Origin: an uncultured Bacteroidota bacterium
GTDB lineage: Bacteria > Bacteroidota > Bacteroidia > UKL13-3
Direction of reading: 5' to 3'
NCBI GenBank assembly: GCA_903897855.1
Contig: CAIUDH010000054.1
Span: 1 to 54,064 of the forward strand
DNA: 54,064 nt
Below, piece after piece: positions 26,905 through 34,463 of this stretch. The position numbers and the translations under genes were made by a program. Each line of letters starts with the position of its first letter. Positions within the stretch are counted from its first letter, which is position 1. The notes under the pieces were generated by a model. That model ran no database searches, had not been told where the DNA came from, and saw only the letters and a program-made list of their open reading frames with translations.

Positions 26905-27699
26905 ATGCAGACTTTGAACATCATAAAAATTGGAGGTGATATCATCAATCATGAATTGAGATTAAATCAATTTATTTCTCTGATTTCTGAAATAAAAACT
27001 CCGATGATTCTCATTCATGGTGGCGGTAAGCTCTTAGACCAATTTGCGACTCAATTGGGCATCGAACAGCAAATGGTGGACGGAAGAAGGATTACCGATG
27101 CTGCTACCTTAGCATTAGCAACGATGGTGTATGCCGGGGGTATCAATAAAAAAATTGTGGCGCTATGCCAATCAAATGGGATTCAAACTATCGGTCTTAG
27201 CGGAGCGGATAATAATTGCTTGCAGGCTCACCAACGCAAAATTGGTGAAATTGATTTTGGTTTTGTGGGCGACATCATCAAAGAAGGAGTGAACACCAAA
27301 TTTATTTCGTTATTACTTTCTCAAAACATCATGCCTGTTTTTTGTTCCATCACACACGATAACCAAGGCCAGCTATTCAATACCAATGCCGACACCCTCG
27401 CTTCGGTACTGGCCCAAGCGATGAGTTCATACTACGAAGTACAATTGATGTATTGTTTCGAAAAAAATGGAGTACTTCGCAACGTAGAAGATGAAGAGAG
27501 TGTGATACCCAACATCAACGCCAACGAATACAAAATATTGCAACAACAAGGAATTATCTCCCAGGGTATGATCCCTAAATTGGATAATGCCTTCGCAGCC
27601 ATTGAAGGGGGCGTTTGCAGAGTGATCATCGCCCATGCCCTGAATATTTTAAAAAGCCAACATGAAACAGACTATGTCGGAACCAAAATTATACGATAA
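26905..27699 (+). CDS. argB: Acetylglutamate kinase
   Basis: ArgB phosphorylates N-acylglutamate. The 264-residue amino-acid-kinase-fold protein has the N-terminal IKIGGDIIN and the phosphate loop HGGGK near residue 38. Substrate-binding residues in TIGLSGADNN follow, then the C-terminal GMIPKLDNAFAAIEGGV. The length is the short Bacteroidota type without an N-terminal arginine-sensing helix, so feedback by arginine at this step may be absent; that is inference from family knowledge. It begins 3 nt after argF'. The argE frame begins inside its last 38 nt. Confidence 0.94.
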   Translation: MQTLNIIKIGGDIINHELRLNQFISLISEIKTPMILIHGGGKLLDQFATQLGIEQQMVDGRRITDAATLALATMVYAGGINKKIVALCQSNGIQTIGLSGADNNCLQAHQRKIGEIDFGFVGDIIKEGVNTKFISLLLSQNIMPVFCSITHDNQGQLFNTNADTLASVLAQAMSSYYEVQLMYCFEKNGVLRNVEDEESVIPNINANEYKILQQQGIISQGMIPKLDNAFAAIEGGVCRVIIAHALNILKSQHETDYVGTKIIR

Positions 27700-28771
27700 A
27701 GCACCCGGCCTTGAGACCTTTCAACAAGGAGCCATCGATTTACTGAAGCAATTGATTGCCATTCCTTCGTTGAGTAAGCAAGAACATGACACGGCTTCTT
27801 GTATCGAACAATTCTTGCAATCGAAAGCCATAAACACCCATCGAAAAGGCAATAATGTTTGGGCTTGCAATCAATATTTTGAACCCAGCAAGCCCACGAT
27901 CTTACTCAATTCGCATCACGATACGGTGAAGCCCAATGCTGGTTATACCAAGAATCCATTTGAAGCAATTGAAGAAGACGGTAAGCTATATGGCTTAGGA
28001 AGCAATGATGCCGGTGGCCCCTTGGTAAGTTTGATGGCGGCCTTCTTATATTTCTATCATCAGCCCCAATTAAAATATAATTTTATTTATGCCGCCACGG
28101 CGGAGGAAGAAATTTCTGGATTGGGTGGCGTGGCTTCTATTCTCGATGTGATGGGCCCCATTGATGTGGCCATTGTAGGAGAGCCTACTCAAATGGAGCT
28201 CGCCATTGCGGAGAAAGGATTATTGGTGCTCGATTGTGTATCCAAAGGCGTTGCAGGACATGCAGCACATCCCAATCCCGAAAATGCCATCATCAATGCC
28301 CTCGACGATTTGCAATGGTTCAGAAATTTTTGTTTTCCCAAAGTGTCTAAGTTTTTAGGAGAAGTGAAGATGAGTGTTACCCTTATTCATGCCGGAAATC
28401 AGCATAACGTGGTGCCCGATTCTTGTTCCTTTACTGTGGATATTCGTACTACCGATGACTATAGCAATCAGGAGGTGCTCGATGTGGTACGATCGCATGT
28501 GCAATGTGAAGTGACGCCACGATCGATGCTGTTGAATGCCTCAGCCATCAGTGAAGAACATGCCTTAGTGCAAACAGGAATAAGCCTTGGGCGCAGAGTG
28601 TATGGGTCGCCTACGAGTTCGGATATGGCCGTGATGAATTTCCCAGCCGTGAAAATGGGACCTGGAAACTCCTTGCGATCGCATAGCAGCGATGAATTTA
28701 TTTTTATAGAAGAGATCAAAACAGGGATAGAAATTTATATCCAGATGCTTTCAAAAATTGCACTATCATGA
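27662..28771 (+). CDS. argE: M20-family acyl-ornithine/citrulline deacylase
   Basis: A zinc-dependent M20 amidohydrolase of 369 residues that removes the acyl group, here most likely from N-acyl-citrulline because the transcarbamylase is of the acyl type. Metal-binding and catalytic segments: SHHDTVKPN around 84-92, GLGSNDAGGP with D116, the catalytic TAEEEISGLGG around 146-156, GEPT, and a C-terminal HSSDEF. The ATG at 27662 overlaps argB by 38 nt. A second ATG at 27674 also fits and gives 26 nt of overlap. The stop overlaps the argH start (ATGA). Confidence 0.92.
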   Translation: MKQTMSEPKLYDKAPGLETFQQGAIDLLKQLIAIPSLSKQEHDTASCIEQFLQSKAINTHRKGNNVWACNQYFEPSKPTILLNSHHDTVKPNAGYTKNPFEAIEEDGKLYGLGSNDAGGPLVSLMAAFLYFYHQPQLKYNFIYAATAEEEISGLGGVASILDVMGPIDVAIVGEPTQMELAIAEKGLLVLDCVSKGVAGHAAHPNPENAIINALDDLQWFRNFCFPKVSKFLGEVKMSVTLIHAGNQHNVVPDSCSFTVDIRTTDDYSNQEVLDVVRSHVQCEVTPRSMLLNASAISEEHALVQTGISLGRRVYGSPTSSDMAVMNFPAVKMGPGNSLRSHSSDEFIFIEEIKTGIEIYIQMLSKIALS

Positions 28772-30090
28772 GTCATAAAATTTGGCAGAAAAACAATAGC
28801 ACCTCCAACGAGCATGCCGATATCGTAGGTAATTTTACGGTAGGCCACGATCGTGAATTCGATTTGCAATTGGCGCGTTACGATGTATTAGGTTCGTTGG
28901 CTCATGCTGAAATGCTTGTGAGCATTGGGTTATTGACGTCAAAGGAAGGACAACAAATACACCAAGCGTTACAAGAGATCTTGCAAGAAATTGCAACCGG
29001 ACAATTTGTGCTGGAGGCATCGGTAGAAGATATTCATTCGCAAATTGAATTTCTACTCACCCAACGAATTGGAGAAGCTGGAAAAAAGATACATAGTGGT
29101 CGCTCGCGTAATGATCAGGTATTGGTTGACTTAAAATTGTTCATGCGTTACGAGTTGGAAGAAATTACACGTAGTGTTCAAACCCTGTTTCATGAGCTCA
29201 TTGCCTTGAGTGAAAAAAACAAGAGGCATCTCCTGCCAGGCTATACGCATTTGCAATTGGCCATGCCCTCCAGTTTTGGACTTTGGTTTGGGGCCTATGC
29301 CGAGTCTCTCACCGACGATTTAGAAATGCTCCGAGCAGCCCATGCCGTATGTAATAAAAACCCCTTGGGCTCTGGAGCCGGGTATGGTTCCTCGTTTGCC
29401 TTAAACCGAACTCTCACCACCGAGTTATTACAATTTGATACCCTGAACTATAATGTGGTGTATGCGCAGATGACCCGAGGGAAGACTGAGAAGCTGATGG
29501 CGATGAGCATGGCTACCGTAGCGGCTACCTTGGCCCGATTGGCGTACGATATTTGTTTGTATATGAATCAGGAATTTGCCTTGGTATCGTTTCCCGATTC
29601 GCTCACTACGGGCAGCAGCATCATGCCACACAAAAAGAACCCAGATGTATTCGAACTCATAAGAGCACGTTGCAATAGAATACAAGCCTTGCCCAATGAA
29701 CTTACGTTACTCACGAGCAATTTGCCATCGGGTTACCATCGCGATGTGCAGCTTACCAAAGAGTGTTTGTTTCCTGCCATCGAGTCGTTAAAGCAATGCC
29801 TCTCCATGACTACCTTCATGCTTCAGCATATTGAAATCAAAGAGAATGCATTGGCTTCCTCACATTTTGATATACTGTTTAGTGTGGAGGAAGTAAACCG
29901 CGAAGTGCGCGAGGGGGTGGCTTTTAGAGACGCGTATAAAAATATTGCGGAAGCCATTGAATCCAATACGTTTCATCCAACAAAAGAAATTCATCATACC
30001 CATGAAGGGAGTATGGGCAATTTATGCAACGATAAGATAGTGGAACAGTTTAATCAGGTGGTGCGTCAAATTCTAAAAAACCAGGGTTAG
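28768..30090 (+). CDS. argH: Argininosuccinate lyase
   Basis: ArgH releases arginine and fumarate, the last step of the pathway. The 440-residue fumarase-superfamily protein has the signature GSSIMPHKKNP at 282-292. Other conserved segments are HSGRSRNDQV at 109-118, PGYTHLQLAMP at 157-167 and SGAGYGSSF near 202-210. It starts in the argE stop codon and ends the operon. It is convergent with the Lrp gene, whose stop lies 3 nt further. No terminator hairpin separates the two. Confidence 0.96.
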   Translation: MSHKIWQKNNSTSNEHADIVGNFTVGHDREFDLQLARYDVLGSLAHAEMLVSIGLLTSKEGQQIHQALQEILQEIATGQFVLEASVEDIHSQIEFLLTQRIGEAGKKIHSGRSRNDQVLVDLKLFMRYELEEITRSVQTLFHELIALSEKNKRHLLPGYTHLQLAMPSSFGLWFGAYAESLTDDLEMLRAAHAVCNKNPLGSGAGYGSSFALNRTLTTELLQFDTLNYNVVYAQMTRGKTEKLMAMSMATVAATLARLAYDICLYMNQEFALVSFPDSLTTGSSIMPHKKNPDVFELIRARCNRIQALPNELTLLTSNLPSGYHRDVQLTKECLFPAIESLKQCLSMTTFMLQHIEIKENALASSHFDILFSVEEVNREVREGVAFRDAYKNIAEAIESNTFHPTKEIHHTHEGSMGNLCNDKIVEQFNQVVRQILKNQG

Positions 30091-30093
30091 TTT

Positions 30094-30555
30094 TCAGATT
30101 TTGTAAGCCGTTTCTCGCTTCACCTCTTTCAGCACAATATTGCTATGATACTGCCCAATATTGGGAATATTAGAGATCACATTCACCACAAAATCGTTAT
30201 AGGCGTTTATATCTTTGGCAACTATTTTGAGCATATAGTCGTAGGTGCCTGAGATGCTGATGACTTCTAGTATTTCCGGCATTTTCAACACTGCGCTTTC
30301 AAAGCTCATCAATGCTTTTTTCGATTGTTCTTTTAGTACGATATTGCAATATACGAGCAAACTCAAACCTACCTTTTCGCGATTTATTAACGCCACATAT
30401 TTGAGAATAGTACTATCCATTTCCATTCGTTTAATACGTTCAGAAGTGGGGGTCTTAGAAAGACCAATTTTTTCCGCAATATCTTTGACCACGATGGTAG
30501 AATCGTGTTGCAGAATATTTAAGATTTCACCATCAAGTTTATCAAGTTGGCTCAT
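30094..30555 (-). CDS. Lrp/AsnC-family transcriptional regulator
   Basis: A 153-residue regulator with an N-terminal winged helix-turn-helix (about 5-60, with LDGEILNILQHDSTIVVKD and IAEKIGLSKTPTSERIKRME) and a C-terminal RAM/AsnC effector-binding domain (about 67-145, with ISGTYDYMLKIVAKD). Lrp-type proteins act as dimers to octamers and often sense amino acids. It is convergent with the arg operon, ending 3 nt from argH, so a role in arginine or amino-acid control is plausible but unproven. An inverted repeat overlaps its -7 region. Confidence 0.93.
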   Translation of the reverse strand: MSQLDKLDGEILNILQHDSTIVVKDIAEKIGLSKTPTSERIKRMEMDSTILKYVALINREKVGLSLLVYCNIVLKEQSKKALMSFESAVLKMPEILEVISISGTYDYMLKIVAKDINAYNDFVVNVISNIPNIGQYHSNIVLKEVKRETAYKI

Positions 30556-30570
30556 ACAGGTTCAATATTA

Positions 30571-30597
30571 ATTTACTGATTTATCGTTGTAAATATA
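30571..30597. promoter_or_regulatory. Inverted repeat and -7 box of the Lrp gene
   Basis: ATTTAC (30571-30576), 12 nt, GTAAAT (30589-30594) form perfect arms, 16 nt before the ATG at 30555. On the minus strand TATATTTAC (30589-30597) resembles the -7 consensus and overlaps one arm. The arrangement fits autoregulation, common for Lrp proteins. Confidence 0.35.
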
Positions 30598-30846
30598 TGA
30601 ATTCTTGAGGATACGCCTGATTGCTTTTAGTGAATGCTTTGGATTTAAAGGTAGATTTTTTTTAAATCAATCTGTTTTTGTTCTCACTGTACACGTCATC
30701 GAAAAGTGCAAATTAGCGATTTGCTACTACCTCAGCGACGTCAGCGTCCTCGCAGAGGCATCGCACAAATATGGGGAAGCCTTTGGGTAGCTAGGGAAAT
30801 GATCTAAAACCGCATTAGCTTTTTATTTTCTTTCGTTTTTGAGTAT

Positions 30847-30876
30847 ACGAATTCCGATAGGATTGAAACGAATTCC
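30847..30876. repeat. Direct repeat ACGAATTCC, 21-bp period
   Basis: ACGAATTCC occurs at 30847-30855 and again at 30868-30876, exactly 21 bp apart, two turns of the helix. Each copy contains a GAATTC palindrome. It could be paired protein-binding sites. There are only two copies. Confidence 0.35.
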
Positions 30877-30932
30877 TTTTAGAAATGTTATAATTCAAAG
30901 TTGTTTAATTTATGATGGTTAAAGTGATACGT

Positions 30933-30971
30933 TTACAGTCTAATACTTCAATTACAGACTTTACCTGTAAT
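30933..30971. promoter_or_regulatory. Operator-like inverted repeat upstream of the XRE regulator
   Basis: ATTACAG (30951-30957) and CTGTAAT (30965-30971) are perfect 7-bp arms with a 7-nt spacer, 53 nt before the regulator start. A third half-site TTACAG lies at 30933-30938, 19 bp upstream. Such spaced palindromes are typical of XRE/Cro-type operators. Confidence 0.45.
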
Positions 30972-31024
30972 CAACAACCAATTCTTCTGATTTGCCAAGC
31001 AAAAATTGTTAAATAAAAAATTCA

Positions 31025-31366
31025 TTGAGAGATTCAATAAGACTTATTAGGGAGAGCAAGGGTTACAGCCAGGAGTGGGTAGCCAAGAAGTTAGATTTAA
31101 CGCAACAGGCTTACTCTGCCATTGAACATGATCCAGAGAATGCAAAACTATCCAGACTTAAGGGAATCGCTAAAATTTTAGGAGTTTCATTAACCCAATT
31201 AGTTATTGCGGATGAATTAAATTATCAGTTGAAAAAAAACGCCAATACCAAAGACATCAATCCTATGTCAGCGATATTGTTCTGCATCGAATTTGAAAAA
31301 TCAATATTTATCAAAGGACTTTCTGAAATCGAGTCGCAAATGAATAAAATCAAAAAAGATGCGTAG
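31025..31366 (+). CDS. Small XRE-family helix-turn-helix protein
   Basis: A 113-residue protein with an N-terminal Cro/C1-type HTH covering about residues 3-60: LIRESKGYSQEWVAKKLDL, then TQQAYSAIEHDPENAKLSRL and GIAKILGVSLTQLV. The remaining 50 residues are helical and hydrophilic with no recognised domain. It starts with TTG, as no ATG is available before the HTH. No toxin, antitoxin partner or phage gene is adjacent. The inverted repeat upstream suggests autoregulation. The target is unknown; the T9SS gene 125 nt downstream could be co-controlled, but nothing shows that. Confidence 0.82.
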   Translation: MRDSIRLIRESKGYSQEWVAKKLDLTQQAYSAIEHDPENAKLSRLKGIAKILGVSLTQLVIADELNYQLKKNANTKDINPMSAILFCIEFEKSIFIKGLSEIESQMNKIKKDA

Positions 31367-31491
31367 TTGTTGAAATTATTATTTAATTTTGAACAAACAA
31401 GAAACACTACGTAGGAAAAAATCTACTTTACTTTTAATACTTACGGTAAATTAATGTGCGGTGTCAGCACAATAAACTCTGACGTCAACTA

Positions 31492-32349
31492 ATGATTAAT
31501 AAATTAAGTTCCTTCTTTTTTATTTTACTAAGTCTTTTAAGCTACCATCAATCGAAAGCGCAAATCTTAAATGGAGGTTTTGAAACGTGGGTAAAGGACG
31601 TAGACAATAATTTCAACCCTCAATACTGGGAGACTACCAATGATGGCATTGATACCAGCGTTTTTAGATATAGCCCTGGATATGCCGGAAATTATTCTAT
31701 GCTCGTGAAAACTTTCGATCCCGGATTTATGGCTATTCCAGGTATTGCAAGTATTAGTTTCCCCTTTAATTTACGACCTACCTCAATTAAGGCATGTTTA
31801 AAAGCAAAAGTGACCACCGGTGATATGTGTTTCATCATGCTAGGCTTAATGAAGGGCGACTCAGAAATCGCTGCCATAGATAGCTGCACTTTTAAATTCG
31901 ATTCTACCATGTCGAAATTCTATTGTCTTTCTCTTCCGATTCGGTATCTATCAAATAAAAATCCGGATACCGCTGTAATCATGGTTATAGCAGGCGGATT
32001 CACAACTCCCAAACTTGGCACGCAAATCATTGTTGATGAACTATCTTTCGGATTTGGTAATGGTATCAATGAATTCTTCATTCCGGCCAGTTTTCTTAAG
32101 GGTATCGCGTACCCAAATCCCACCAAAAACATGATTTCTGTTCCAATCGAACTCAGGAGTAATTCTGAGGTTCAAATTTCAATTTTTGGCATTGATGGTC
32201 GTTTAATAAAGTTGATTCAGAGGGGTTCTATTAATGCGGGGAATCAAGTATTGACTATACCAGTAGATGATTTGCCTGCGGGGTCATATCTTTATAACAT
32301 TAAAGTAGCCGATACCGAATTCAGTGCTCGATTTAGTATTATTCGTTAG
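31492..32349 (+). CDS. T9SS-secreted protein with N-terminal beta-sandwich domain
   Basis: A 285-residue exported protein. The signal peptide ends at KAQ. A beta-sandwich domain of about 180 residues follows; it opens with ILNGGFETWV and YWETTND and ends with IIVDELSFGFG, a jelly-roll pattern common in Bacteroidota cargo. The C-terminal 75 residues are a type IX sorting domain, with AYPNPTKN and LPAGSYLYNIKVADTEFSARFSI. It is therefore delivered to the cell surface by the T9SS. It resembles the protein at 38457-39287 in layout. No enzymatic motif is seen. A terminator follows. Confidence 0.87.
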   Translation: MINKLSSFFFILLSLLSYHQSKAQILNGGFETWVKDVDNNFNPQYWETTNDGIDTSVFRYSPGYAGNYSMLVKTFDPGFMAIPGIASISFPFNLRPTSIKACLKAKVTTGDMCFIMLGLMKGDSEIAAIDSCTFKFDSTMSKFYCLSLPIRYLSNKNPDTAVIMVIAGGFTTPKLGTQIIVDELSFGFGNGINEFFIPASFLKGIAYPNPTKNMISVPIELRSNSEVQISIFGIDGRLIKLIQRGSINAGNQVLTIPVDDLPAGSYLYNIKVADTEFSARFSIIR

Positions 32350-32358
32350 GGTCAGTTT

Positions 32359-32394
32359 AAACCGGTCGGGGGTGGTCAATTTCACCGGTTTTTG
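32359..32394 (+). terminator. Terminator of the T9SS gene
   Basis: AAACCGGT (32359-32366) pairs with ACCGGTTT (32384-32391) across a 17-nt loop and runs into a T-tract, 10 nt past the stop at 32349. Confidence 0.55.
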
Positions 32395-32581
32395 CAGTTT
32401 AAGGGTTGCAGTAAATGAAAGTCCTGAAAATCTCATCATTCTTTTCCCATTAGATGCGAATGATTCACTTTGGAAAAAAGCATCACGTTAAGGTATTATT
32501 CTCAGAAATAATGGATTATTTTAATTTCGGCTTAAATTATTTGTTAATAATTGTTCCCCTCAGTGTTCCCCCAACCCAAAC

Positions 32582-32616
32582 AAAAAACCCTTACGAGTCA
32601 ATGACTGTAAGGGTTT
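32582..32616 (-). terminator. Terminator downstream of tRNA-Arg
   Basis: On the minus strand a 10-bp perfect stem (AAACCCTTAC / GTAAGGGTTT, 32585-32594 and 32607-32616) with an inner AGTC/GACT extension is followed by a run of T. It lies 15 nt past the 3' end of the tRNA. Confidence 0.75.
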
Positions 32617-32631
32617 AAGAGTGTTTTTCAG

Positions 32632-32705
32632 TAGTCCCAACAGGGATCGAACCTGTAACCCCTGGTTTAGAAAACCAGTGCTCTATCCAGTTGAGCTATG
32701 AGACC
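32632..32705 (-). tRNA. tRNA-Arg (anticodon UCU)
   Basis: A 74-nt cloverleaf on the minus strand. The acceptor stem GGTCTCA pairs with TGGGACT, allowing two G-U pairs. The D arm is AGCTCAACTGGATAGAGC, and the anticodon stem CTGGT/ACCAG encloses TTTCTAA with anticodon TCT. The T arm ACAGG-TTCGATC-CCTGT is standard. CCA is not encoded. It reads AGA codons. It lies between the T9SS gene and the CBS-domain gene. Confidence 0.95.
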
Positions 32706-32746
32706 ATTTTAGTTTGCAAAAATAAGCAAAAAAAATGAACCCCATT

Positions 32747-33184
32747 TTAGTAAGATGAACCGCTAATATATTGGTGTAATTCGCTGATGGTTTCTTGTTG
32801 CGAAAGGATTGTTTCTTGCACTACATCCATGATGCTTATCAATCCTACAATAGCGACCCCTCGCATCACCGGTAGGTATCGTAAATTGTTTTCTGTCATC
32901 AACTGCATACATTTTTCAATGCTATCCTCTTCGGCGAGCAGGGGGAAGTCGGTGGTCATGATGTCAGCTACTGTGGTTTCAGCACTGTTCTTGCCTTTGA
33001 GCATAACTTTACGTGCATAATCGCGCTCGGTAATAATGCCTAAATATTGATTCTCCTGGGTGACCACAAGTGAACCGATGTTCTTATCACTCATAATTTG
33101 CAAGGCATCGTGAACACTCAGTTGAGGCTCAATATGAATAATGTTACTGCCTTTGCGATTTAAAATTTGTATAATTTTTTTCAT
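32747..33184 (-). CDS. CBS-domain-pair protein
   Basis: A 145-residue protein made of two CBS domains (about 8-65 and 74-130). The first has HDALQIMSDKNIGSLVVTQ and YLGIITERDYARKVMLKGK; the second has SIEKCMQLMTENNLRYLPVM and AIVGLISIMDVV. A pair of CBS domains forms a Bateman module that binds adenine nucleotides such as AMP, ATP or SAM. No catalytic domain is attached, so it may act as a stand-alone sensor. Target unknown. It is the only gene between tRNA-Arg and dprA. Confidence 0.9.
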   Translation of the reverse strand: MKKIIQILNRKGSNIIHIEPQLSVHDALQIMSDKNIGSLVVTQENQYLGIITERDYARKVMLKGKNSAETTVADIMTTDFPLLAEEDSIEKCMQLMTENNLRYLPVMRGVAIVGLISIMDVVQETILSQQETISELHQYISGSSY

Positions 33185-33270
33185 TGTAGGGGAGGGGGTT
33201 TGGGTTGCGAATTAATTTGTTTTGTTTATACACAAATATAAATAAGTTAGCTGACGAAAAAAAATTTTAA

Positions 33271-34386
33271 TCAGAGGCGCACAAAAAAGTTTCCCGGCAG
33301 CGATTTTATGATTCCTGAAAATTCTAAGTTCAAGAGCACTAGGGCGAGTTCACTGCTTGGTATCTCAAAGGCCTGATGGAGTTCGTCGATATGTATCCTT
33401 TCAACAGTCGTAAGTTTTTCAACAATCATCGATTCGAGTGGGGTGAGATTTAATAGAAGGGCCGCTTGCTTATTTTTTTTTGAAATCTGTTTTTGCTCCC
33501 AACCCATCATGTAAATTAAATCGTCGGCACTTTCAATAAGCGAGGCCTTATGCGTTTTTATGAGTTTGTTGCAGCCGGCACTTACAGCATCGTTATTGCG
33601 TCCGGGTAAGGCAAACACATCCCTGTTATAACTATTTCCATACTCTGCGGTAATTAACGCACCTCCTTTGAGGGCAGCCTCTACCACAATAATCGCATCA
33701 CTCATGCCGGCCACGATGCGATTACGCTCCGGGAAATGCTCTCTGTCGGGCTTGGTTTCACTCACGTACTCGCTAATTACACCGCCGTTTTCAATCATTT
33801 TAACGGCTATGTTTTTATGTGCCGCTGGATAAATATGGTCTAAGCCATGTGCTAAAACTCCAAGGGTGGGAAGTTTGTTTTTTAAGGCCGCCCTATGTGC
33901 CGCAATATCAATGCCATAGGCTAGTCCGCTGATAACTAAAATAGGATGTGATGCCAGTTCTTCGAGAAACCGGGTGCAGAAATTCTTGCCGTATTCGGTG
34001 GCCTCTCTGGTTCCAACAATGCTAATGATTTTCTCTTGATTGAGATTGGCATGGCCTCGGTAATACAATAGAAATGGAGCATCGATGAGCTGCTTTAGGC
34101 GCTTGGGGTAATTTTCATCGGCATAAAAACAAGTTTCGATTTTATGCTTGGAGATAAATTTTAGTTCTCGTTCGGCTCGTTCGAAATTTTTAAAATTGAT
34201 TACGCTAGAGGCAATGGCTTCACCAATAGATGGGATTTTAAGCAAGCGGGCCTTTTTTTCCTTGAAAACGGCTATGGCACTTCCACAATAGCTGATTAAG
34301 TTTTTGGCACTCACGTCGCCTACCAGAGGAACCATTTTAAGCGCAATGCGCTTCATCCACTCCTCTTCAGAAGTTAGTCTTGTCAT
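33271..34386 (-). CDS. dprA: DNA-processing protein DprA
   Basis: DprA loads RecA on incoming single-stranded DNA in natural transformation. The 371-residue protein has an N-terminal helix-hairpin-helix/SAM-like region (about 1-75). The Rossmann DprA core follows, with GTREATEYG, SGLAYGIDIAAH, GVLAHGLDHIYPAAH and FPERNRIVAGMSDAIIVVEA. A C-terminal winged helix (about 310-371, with SSELALVLLNLEFSGIIKSLPG) completes the usual Bacteroidota architecture. No other competence gene is in the window. Confidence 0.95.
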   Translation of the reverse strand: MTRLTSEEEWMKRIALKMVPLVGDVSAKNLISYCGSAIAVFKEKKARLLKIPSIGEAIASSVINFKNFERAERELKFISKHKIETCFYADENYPKRLKQLIDAPFLLYYRGHANLNQEKIISIVGTREATEYGKNFCTRFLEELASHPILVISGLAYGIDIAAHRAALKNKLPTLGVLAHGLDHIYPAAHKNIAVKMIENGGVISEYVSETKPDREHFPERNRIVAGMSDAIIVVEAALKGGALITAEYGNSYNRDVFALPGRNNDAVSAGCNKLIKTHKASLIESADDLIYMMGWEQKQISKKNKQAALLLNLTPLESMIVEKLTTVERIHIDELHQAFEIPSSELALVLLNLEFSGIIKSLPGNFFVRL

Positions 34387-34463
34387 AAACTGTTTTTTTT
34401 ATTATTTTACTTTCACAAAAATATCTTTAGTTTTGACTTCTTCAAAAATATTTTTAGCATATC

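Larger units (their letters stand above)
30598..31024. other. Intergenic region between the Lrp and XRE genes
   Basis: About 430 nt without a convincing gene. It contains a direct repeat (30847-30876) and an operator-like inverted repeat (30951-30971). A short open frame at 30605-30790 has no recognisable features and is not called. Confidence 0.45.

Noticed and set aside
30605-30790. 61-codon frame between the Lrp and XRE genes
   Set aside because: No family, no promoter, ordinary composition for random frame, and no conserved start context.
30847-30869. Sequence ending GGATTGAAAC, resembling a CRISPR repeat end
   Set aside because: The segment occurs once, has no spacer-repeat series and no cas gene in the window.
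30556-32705. Possible genomic island inserted at tRNA-Arg
   Set aside because: No integrase and no duplicate of the tRNA 3' end were found; flanking genes look ordinary.
34387-34463. Cobalamin or other riboswitch before the TonB receptor
   Set aside because: The intergenic region is only 77 nt and has no conserved B12-box-like element or structured hairpin.
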